Part shown: positions 56,351 to 64,000 of the stretch, piece by piece
Layout of the letters: each line of letters starts with the position of its first letter
Position numbering within the stretch: position 1 is the first letter of the stretch
From: Rotaria sp. Silwood1
Lineage: Eukaryota > Rotifera > Eurotatoria > Philodinida > Philodinidae
Assembly (NCBI GenBank): GCA_905250075.1
Contig: CAJNOP010000017.1
Location: forward strand, 333,853 to 397,852
DNA length: 64,000 nt
Direction: 5' to 3'
The notes under the pieces: model-generated
Told to the model about the DNA's origin: nothing
Seen by the model: the letters and a program-made list of their open reading frames with translations, nothing else
Database searches by the model: none
Translations under genes and position numbers: made by a program

Positions 56351-57472
56351 AAAGTTGGATGCTCGTGTCCTTTTTCTTTTTATTTATTGGACAAATGTTA
56401 AATAAACGTTTAACATTAGTTTTTTGTTTTTAGATATAAATTCATTTTTATCATCACTGGCTACATCAATATGTTATCAATCAGTTTAACATAAATTTTA
56501 TTTAAATAAGACTAAATCTATTAAGACAAGTACAGATATAAAACCAAATATGTTTTTATCAGTAGGAAAATTAGAAAGAGGTTACCAAACGATTCATGTT
56601 TTACGTTAACTATAATGATTTTCTAAATATAAATCAGATTTTAATGTTTAAATTCTAGTCGTTAATGCTCAATAATAGTTACGTTTTGTTTTGTAACTGT
56701 GTCAATGATTACGTTTATTCATCTTAATTTTTTCTATCAACAATTCCTTGTTTTTTTTTTTTTTTTTGTAAAACTGAACCATTTCAAAAATTTATATTTT
56801 ACAACTAAAGTAAGATAATACTCTCTATGATATGATATCTTGCCTTGCCATCAATTCTTTTAATGAATCATTTAAAATTATCATTCATCTATATAAAACT
56901 GTAACAATAATACTGAATAATAAAATATGTTTAATCAAATTTGAGCCAGCAATCATTATATGTGTTACGAATTATAATAGTTAAGAGTTTATTCAATTTT
57001 TAAATGACAGTATTCATTCAATGTAAATGAATAAGGCTTCTTGTTAAATTTTTCTTTGCTTGTCTAAGTTTTCTTTTTTCAACGACTCCATGAAAAAAAA
57101 AAAGCTCAAGCGTACATTGAATATAATTATTTCTACAATTACAGTGATAGCTGCAGGCATTCATGCGACTAGAAAAAAAAAAAGAAACATAACGACAACA
57201 CGTTACATCAAAACGAACTTTTTTTTTTTCTCTTTAAATACTACAGTGCATATGAACATTGCTAAGAGCTACAATATGAAAGAACAGAAAAAATAAAGTC
57301 CATTAGATACTTAATAAAATCGTGTAGTGACGGCAACAACGATGCTTTATGTACATCAGAAAAAGTTATTTCTGTTGATAGGCACTAGTAAGTAAAGAAA
57401 CAAATTTTCTTTGGTTACTTGTAAATATCAAACTATCATTTAACTTTTTTTTTGTTTTTTATTTAGGTTAAA
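56351..57472. other. intergenic; possible decayed LRR exons at 56437-56610
   Basis: Just after the TONSL stop, an acceptor-like ttttag at about 56436 precedes INSFLSSLATSICYQSV, and later KPNMFLSVGKLERGYQTIHV. These could be a further LRR exon or remnants of a lost C-terminus. The rest is AT-rich with no gene. An acceptor (atttag) directly before 57467 indicates a 5' UTR intron of the next gene. Confidence 0.4.
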
Positions 57473-58054
57473 ATGGCTGATTTAAATACCGTAGCTGAAG
57501 AAACTCCTGTCGATCCTTCCAGTTCAGAAAAACGTAGTTCGAAACCACGTGTTTCTGTTCCACGTAACTCAATTTTAATCGGTACTAGTGGTGCTGGTAC
57601 TAGTGGTTTTGGAGCAACTGCTGCAGGTGCACGAGCTCGTCGTCAATCATCACGTGCTTCAATTCCTCGTGCTGGGTTTGATCGTCGACTTATTCGATAT
57701 GAAAATACATATCGAATGGAACCTGATGATGATCACAAAGCTGATATAGCTCGATTACGTCGTGTTGCAACAAGTGTTATTGAAACAGCTATATCTGGTT
57801 ATAAATATGATCCAAATCAAGGAAAACAATTTTCTTTAGCATTAGCTGAACGTGTACGTAATCAAATAAAACAATTACCATTTCAACGTTATAAAATTGT
57901 TGTACAAGTATCTATTGGAGAAAAGAAAGGTCAAGATTTACGTGTAGCTAGTCGATGTATATGGGATTTAAAATGGGACCGTCATTTAACAATTTCAAAA
58001 GAAACTTCAGATGCTTATGTAACTGTAACAATTTTTCTTGTTTACACCGAATAA
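57473..58054 (+). CDS. Tctex-type dynein light chain (DYNLT4/TCTEX1D-like)
   Basis: A single-exon frame of 193 residues starts MADLNTVAEETPVDPSSSEK and ends TVTIFLVYTE. Residues 1-75 are a Ser/Ala/Arg-rich, probably disordered leader. Residues 80-193 are a Tctex-1 domain: YENTYRMEPDDDHKADIARL, SVIETAISGYKYDPNQGKQF, VRNQIKQLPFQRYKIVVQVS, IGEKKGQ, CIWDLKWDRHLTISKETSDA. NTYxxEPDD, RYKxVVxVxIGE and CxWDxxxD are the family signatures. The long leader and these motifs fit the TCTEX1D1/TCTEX1D4 group rather than short cytoplasmic DYNLT1. It would act in axonemal or cytoplasmic dynein. The acceptor tttag 6 nt before the ATG suggests a 5' UTR intron. Confidence 0.9.
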   Translation: MADLNTVAEETPVDPSSSEKRSSKPRVSVPRNSILIGTSGAGTSGFGATAAGARARRQSSRASIPRAGFDRRLIRYENTYRMEPDDDHKADIARLRRVATSVIETAISGYKYDPNQGKQFSLALAERVRNQIKQLPFQRYKIVVQVSIGEKKGQDLRVASRCIWDLKWDRHLTISKETSDAYVTVTIFLVYTE

Positions 58055-58209
58055 TATAAGCATTCATCTTTTTTTTTTAAATATATACTAAAAAATGAAA
58101 TGAAATATGCATGCTTCAAACGCCTACAATCGATTTACTACCCACATCTATTGATAAAAAAAAAAGACATGACTTAGACAGATTTTATACATTTTTCTTC
58201 TAATTAATA

Positions 58210-58304
58210 TCATAGAATATCTATTTCAGGTGATAAATTTTTATCTTCAGCATCATGAATATAAGATAGTAAATGTTTTTCGATTTCATTCTTCGCTTCC
58301 TTTT
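58210..58304 (-). other. possible terminal coding exon on the minus strand
   Basis: Reading minus from an acceptor (tttttttggtcag) gives KEAKNEIEKHLLSYIHDAED then KNLSPEIDIL and a stop. The charged, codon-like content looks coding, but the preceding exon would have to lie in the roughly 250 bp before the EGF gene and I could not find it. It may be the tail of a small gene or a remnant. Confidence 0.3.
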
Positions 58305-58550
58305 CTGACCAAAAAAAAATAAGAATACATTCACACAATAGAATATTTGATAACTAAAATAATTGATTTTTTAATCCCTACTCTATAGTGGTACATCATA
58401 TAGTTATATGGCATTGATGTAATACAAGGCTAGCAAGAAGTCTGAGATAAATCTATGTATATATATAGAGAGAGAGAGTTGAAGATCGAAGACAAATCAC
58501 TTTGATTGATTGCTATTTCGTTATCGACGAGAGATATTCAAAGACAAGAA

Positions 58551-60980
58551 ATGATAGCTCTTCAATTGCTGAATATGTCAATAGTTTTAATTGTACTATC
58601 AATTATACATGTTGATGCATCAAGTCATCGATCCGTTCGACAAACTACAACCAATAGATGTCCAGTTCCATCAGATAGTAAGAAAATTTTAAGAAAATAT
58701 CTTCATTATCTATATTGTTATTTTCCAACTTTAGTCGTGGTATGTGACTATGTTCAGTGTGCAAATGGACGTTGTGTAGAAGATAGAAATAGTCCTGATT
58801 GTTTTCAATGCCAATGTTACCCTGGTTATACAGGCAGACTATGTGATGAAGCTGTTGTTATACGTATGATTATCCTTTCTGCTTGCTTATATTCGATTTG
58901 ATTATTCTTATTTTAAAATTTTTTCAAGCATCTTCATGTAATCCCGGATGTCAAAATGGTGGACAATGTATACAAACAGTTGCAAATACCTTTGCTTGTA
59001 AGTGTCCAACAGGTTATACTGGTACACAATGTGAAACGTCTGTATCAGGTAAGAATTCTTAATATAAAGATAAACAATCCATGTTATCTATTCTTCTTAT
59101 AGTAACACATCCATGTGTTACAATGCCAGGATCTATTTGTCAAAATGGTGGAACATGTACAATGAATGGAGCTGATTACATATGTGGCTGTGCAGTAGGA
59201 TGGACTGGAAAGAACTGTGAAATGCAAGAGAGTATGTTTTCAATATTATAAAAAGAATAAAAGAATATCAAATTTATATATTTTTCCAAAGCATTCACTA
59301 CATGTAATTCAAATCCGTGTGGAGCACATGGTACTTGTGTACAAGGTATTTCACAAAGTGGACCTGTTGTATTCTGTAATTGTGAAAATCGATGGACCGG
59401 CAGATATTGTGATGTAAATCTAGACGGTAGGAATAATTTTCTTTCGTGTGTATAACAGTTGATGGGCGAATGACTCAATTATTGGCACTATATATATATC
59501 TCACATATTCATCTTTGAGAAACCAAAGAGATACAGGCGACTAGAATATGAGATTTTTTCGTAGAGATTTGTAAGAACTTGACCGAAGAAAACGAAAATC
59601 GATGATTTTGAAGCCAAGAAAGGAGTCAAACAATGCTTGACGTCCAGACACTTATTATAAATAATTATTTTTCTTTTTTTTTCCATCCAACTGTCAGCCA
59701 AACTTAGATAGTTACTTTGTGATGATGAACGTTTTTAAATAAGACAATCAGTTGAATATGAATAATGTTTTAAAATAATAGAAAATTATGCTACGTTGAC
59801 AGATAGTTATTTTACGGAAAAGTTATATGTATGGTGTTATATTTTCGACTGCCGTTGGCTATTGAGTTTCATTGTTAGTTTTTGTTTAAATATTTTGCTC
59901 ATTAAATGGAATGATTTCATATTGTAATTGTCCACCAACACACAGAGACCAACAATATGAAATATTAATTTCAGGAACAACGACAACAACACCAATGATA
60001 ATAACAACAGTCAATCCAAATGTCACAATGACAACAACAGCAGTCAATCCAAATGTCACAATGACAACAACAGCAGTCAATCCAAATGCCACAATAACAA
60101 CAATAGTAGTCAATCCAAATGCCACAATGACAACAACAATACCATGTAAAATATATCTTTACTTATATATTTATCTATAATATTTATTTTCTGAAAGTAT
60201 CTGGTGCTTGTTCAACAAATTCATGTTTAAATGGAGGATCATGTTTCAATATTGGCAATACCTTTATATGTTTATGTCAGCAAGGGTGGACAGGTCCACG
60301 ATGTGATACATCATTTTCAACAATACTACAAACTTCGACTATACCATCTAGTAAATTCTCTTTCTCTCGTTTGAAATGTGTTTTTTTACTAAAATAATTT
60401 TGTTTTCAAAGACATTAATGCTTGCAATCCAAGTCCGTGTTACAACGGAGGTTCATGTTTTCGACATGGTAATAGCTACATATGTGTTTGTAAACCGCAA
60501 TTTACAGGTTCGAATTGTGAAATGCTTAAAACGACAACGATATCTACAATGACTACAACAAATAGTATGTTGTTTTGTAATGTTACAAGAATGTTTTTTT
60601 GATTTCTAAATTAAAATCTAAAACATCACTCTTGTTTAATATAACTGCTATTATTATTTTAATCATTTTGATAGCTGGAATCACATGTTCAAATCGACCA
60701 TGTCAAAATGGAGGAACTTGTTTTAATACTGGTAATTCATACTTTTGCTTTTGCGGATCAAATAGTCTTTATACTGGTAAAAACTGCGAAACAGTTAGTC
60801 TACCACCAGCAACCAGTAAGATTTTGTTTTTCTTTTTTATTTTCAATATTATTTTTTTTTATTAAAGATTGTCCCTTAAACTGTGCACCTGGCTATTGTA
60901 TAAATTCTGGTAGTAGTCAAAATGCATATGCTTGTATGTGTAACGGTACAATCACTCCAACAAGTTGTTCATCGACATAA
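58551..60980 (+). CDS. secreted EGF-repeat protein with Thr-rich mucin-like linker
   Basis: About nine exons join from the ATG at 58551 to the TAA at 60978-60980. A signal peptide is clear ([24 protein letters not shown]). Then come EGF-like modules with the CxxG.GG.C....Y.C.C..G.TG..C pattern: [67 protein letters not shown]; a Thr/Pro/Asn linker; then [60 protein letters not shown], and a last irregular module ([20 protein letters not shown]). Most EGF modules sit on their own exon. There is no membrane anchor at the end (SCSST). Secreted adhesion or matrix protein; the ligand is unknown. The intron at 59428-59973 is 546 nt; the others are short. Confidence 0.88.
60010..60141 (+). repeat. 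four 33-bp coding minisatellite units (VNPNxTxTTTx)
   Basis: The word gtcaatccaaatg starts at 60010, 60043, 60076 and 60109, exactly 33 bp apart. Each unit encodes V-N-P-N-[VA]-T-x-T-T-x-x. The Asn-x-Thr and Thr runs offer N- and O-glycosylation sites, so this is a likely mucin-like spacer between the EGF blocks. Confidence 0.95.
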
Positions 60981-63686
60981 TCTGAGAATATCATTAATCG
61001 GAAAGAAGAAACAAAAGACACATATATCAATCATTTGTCTTGAAACTAATCTTTAAAAAATATTTTGAAAATGATTTGAAATAAATATTTTATGCATTAT
61101 GTATGAAATTTATTTGATAAAACTATTAATGATTGAGAAATAAGAGATAGTAATTATAGTTATATTAATCATAGATTCAATAGAATGAAAAAAAAAGTGA
61201 TTTATTGAGATAGAATAACTTTAACGTGGTCTCTTTCATTAATGATGATAATTTATGCTTATCAACCTAACCAATATAAAGTGTTGTGAATAGACCGATG
61301 CGAGTGAGATGGAAACCATTTTCCTGTCTTTAATAATGAGATAGTTGGAGACTGTTTCTGATGAATAGACAACACTAGCAAACTCAAATCTGACACGTTT
61401 CTTATGTCGATTACCGAAATTAAGACGGTTGCTCTAGCTAATTTCTAATTGAACGTTTAATAAGGATTCTATGACTACCGACACAGCTTGCAGTATAGTA
61501 AATAGATATTTCAAACCTATTCTTTCATCGAGTCTGGTATCAAAATGAGCCAGCTTTGCTCATGTCTACTGATAAGATATAGTTAGATGTGAGGCGGAAA
61601 AAGCAATGACTTTAGTCTTGAAGTCAACTGTTTGTTCCTCATTTAGATGCATAAATACTTTTTAAGTCAAAAAGAGTGAACATTTTCTTTTTGGTTTTTT
61701 GAAACGAGAAAAGTAAGATGTGAGTGCAGAAAAGATCCACACCTACACTTTGCATCCTAATTATTAATGGTTCATATCTAAAATATTTTGATATCGTATA
61801 TAAATAAAGATTCTCTTAATGTCGCATTTGTATGCTGAGCAATTTTATTGAACTCGATATTTTAGAGAAAAGTTTTATAACAGTTTAACAACATGTTTCT
61901 TGTTGTTTGATTGTCATTCATTTAAATAATAACCTGTAAAAATCATTCAAGAAACTAATTATTTATGTGAAATATTCGAAATCAGCTCTATCTATTTCAG
62001 TTTTTATAGATAATAATATCTATTCGTTGATTTCATATCTTATTATAGAAGCGTATGGTATTAAAGATACTAGCCTTTGATGCATTTTTACACACACAAA
62101 AATCATGTTATTTATAGTTTCGTAAATTGTGAAAGCATTTCATAGTTGAATTTTTTTTGTGTAATAGTAAATCAATAAAATGAATAGCTTTGGTATTATA
62201 TATTCAAATCAATCGTATAGAATACGAGAAAGTTTTTTTTTGTATTAGTAGATTAAACAATCAAGTAAAACATATATTTTACGAATTAATTAAACGACCA
62301 TTACTTTCGAAAAATATCTTAGAATTAAATAAAAATAAACAAACACTTTATATATTGAATAGAAGCTTTACAATGGAATCTTCGATAGTATGAAAACAAT
62401 TTGTTTAATTTTTAAAATAAGAGATGGAAGATAAAACTGAAATAAAATGGAAAGAAGACCACATAAAGTATTATCTTGAAGAATTCTAAATTTTATTCAT
62501 GAACTCAAGAGTTTTTGCCAACAAGTATATGCATATATCCAAAACAAATTGAAACTCAGTCGATAAATACTATAGTTAATAATGAAATACATTTAAGATT
62601 TATTATTGCTCAAAGTATAAAAAAACACTTGAATTGAAGTGTTTGGTCCGGTTGAGATTTGCAACTTTTATTAAATCATTAGTTCTAAATTTTAGAATGC
62701 TGCTACTAGAAAACATGAAGAAGTATCATTGTATTCGTTTAATTCAATCTCACTTACTATTGATTTAGTTATCAATGAAAGTTTTTGATGACTTACTGAT
62801 TTCTCTATGATTGTTTCAACTCACAAAAAAATGAAAAATATCATTATCTTCAACATCTGTTGTCAGAACAAGTCAAAGTACAAACAGCATTCATGACAAA
62901 TACTGAAAAAATCAAGAAAATCAATGATGTCATGCCACATATGCGTAATGAAAAAAGACCTTCGAATGCGTATTAAATTACACTAAGACTACGAGATGAA
63001 AGAACCAATCATTTGATTATTAAGCTTTAGGTCAAACATGACTAATGAGAAACAAATAGTTTATTGTTGTTTTCTATTATTGACACTGGTTTAATATTTG
63101 ATTATTAACAACTGAACAAACAAGAGCCAATTTTCACTCTATCATATTTTTACAACTTTTTGAACCATACATGTCAAACACAAAAAGCATATTCTCATAT
63201 ATTTGAATTTACATTATTTAAAGTATAAAACTACCGATTTAATAAATGCATACTGTGTTGAAAATATCAGTTTCACATTGTAACATATAGTTCTTTGCAA
63301 AAAATGAAAATCTTGACAACAAATATCGAAAGAAATTCTCTCATAGAAGACGAAAATGTTTATTCAATTTTGCAATGCAATTGTTGAACTATGAAGATTC
63401 AACGAATAATAGCTTCTTGTGATCATTTTTTTAAGCTGTCTAGAGAAAAAGAGTAAAATATAATTAAGGAAAGGAATCGACTAGAATCAAATATCAGATA
63501 GAAAAAAACTGAGAAGCCATTATTTACTAATCATCAATAATTGATTTCAAAAAACGCTTATAATCTTCGAAAAAACACATTGATCCCTTCTCGAATATCG
63601 TAAACTGTTTTTTTTCTGAAAACTATATAACTTGGTATTGGTAAAATAGTCAGTACCATTACATTTTCTGAAATACTTTAAACAAG
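60981..63686. other. intergenic, mostly featureless; possible gene remnant near 62.2-63.0 kb
   Basis: No intact gene. At 62250-62393 an acceptor-like ttagtag precedes LNNQVKHIFYELIKRPLLSK then NILELNKNKQTLYILNRSF. Several broken frames follow up to about 62975 (for example MPHMRNEKRPSNAY). These could be fragments of a dead gene or mobile element; no family is recognised. Confidence 0.4.
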
Positions 63687-64000
63687 ATGAATACTCGACA
63701 CGCTTTATTAGTGGTAGCTATTGCACTATTCACCATTACTACCGGATATGCAAATACTGATATAATTAACATTGATCTCCAATATCTAGAAGGTAACAGA
63801 AAATGCATTTCTCGCCATGATACCTATAAATGTACATATCTTTCAGGAACAACTGGAAACGGTATTCAAATCAATCAGACACTATCAATATCAGATCCAT
63901 GTTACTACTCACCATGTGCTAATGGCGGTAGCTGTTTCTCATATGGAAACATCTCTTATTGTATGTGTCCTGAAGGCACAACCGGATTTTTCTGTGAACA
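63687..64000 (+). CDS. secreted EGF-repeat protein, 5' end only
   Basis: The ATG at 63687 begins a signal peptide (MNTRHALLVVAIALFTITTG). After 105 nt a donor (gtaaca) and a 54-nt intron join to GTTGNGIQINQTLSISDPC and one EGF module, CYYSPCANGGSCFSYGNISY then CMCPEGTTGFFCE. The window ends inside or just after this module, so the gene is partial. Module wording is close to that of the EGF gene at 58551 (GGSCF..GN.SY.C.C), and both face the same way, so they may be tandem paralogues. Confidence 0.85.
   Translation, partial: MNTRHALLVVAIALFTITTGYANTDIINIDLQYLEGNRKCISRHDTYKCTYLSGTTGNGIQINQTLSISDPCYYSPCANGGSCFSYGNISYCMCPEGTTGFFCE

Noticed and set aside
59886..60180. Minus-strand Val/Ile-rich and plus Thr-rich frames as a separate gene
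   Set aside because: The plus frame is the Thr-rich linker exon of the EGF protein and the minus frame is its shadow.

Overview
The window looks like nuclear DNA of a small invertebrate animal, most likely a bdelloid rotifer. It is AT-rich and carries animal gene families: tetraspanin, SUGT1, a FET-family RNA-binding protein, AMDHD1, TONSL, a Tctex-type dynein light chain and EGF-repeat secreted proteins. Most introns are about 45-65 nt with GTAAGT-like donors and TTTAG/TTTCAG acceptors. The organism is an inference; the gene families are read from translated exons that I joined by eye.

Layout. 1-9 kb: two minus-strand genes, a tetraspanin (1880-3268) and a protein with five tandem C2HC fingers followed by a PARP catalytic domain (5735-8945). 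9-19.8 kb: gene-poor, with a short Id-like HLH gene (12560-12925, minus) and two long foldback repeats. 19.86-26.46 kb: a tandem array of tRNA-Leu genes. Its unit is about 368 bp and holds one Leu(TAA/CAA) and one Leu(TAG) copy. One copy is split by a 608-bp terminal-inverted-repeat element, and the array is interrupted by about 4 kb of nested repeats (a GC-rich foldback, a CATAGGCGGCGGAGC repeat family, another foldback). 26.5-35 kb: SUGT1 (28715-31129, minus) and a near-perfect 474-bp palindrome.

35.2-64 kb is denser and mostly plus strand: a FET-like RRM/RGG protein, imidazolonepropionase, an unrecognised minus-strand gene (41558-42393), an unrecognised small protein, a membrane-anchored M12B-like metalloprotease, a Gly/Pro-rich structural protein, the DNA-repair scaffold TONSL, a Tctex-type dynein light chain, an EGF-repeat secreted protein, and the first exons of a second EGF protein that runs off the window.

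The genes do not form one pathway; this is ordinary animal gene order. The distinctive features are: (1) the finger-PARP architecture, with a matched pair of exons per finger; (2) the tRNA-Leu array with mixed anticodons and an inserted transposon; (3) at least eight long foldback (MITE-like) elements, three of them inside introns; and (4) a TONSL with changes in its histone-binding ankyrin surface and a short LRR tail. Exon junctions were inferred from splice motifs and reading frame, so exact ends may be off by a few bases.
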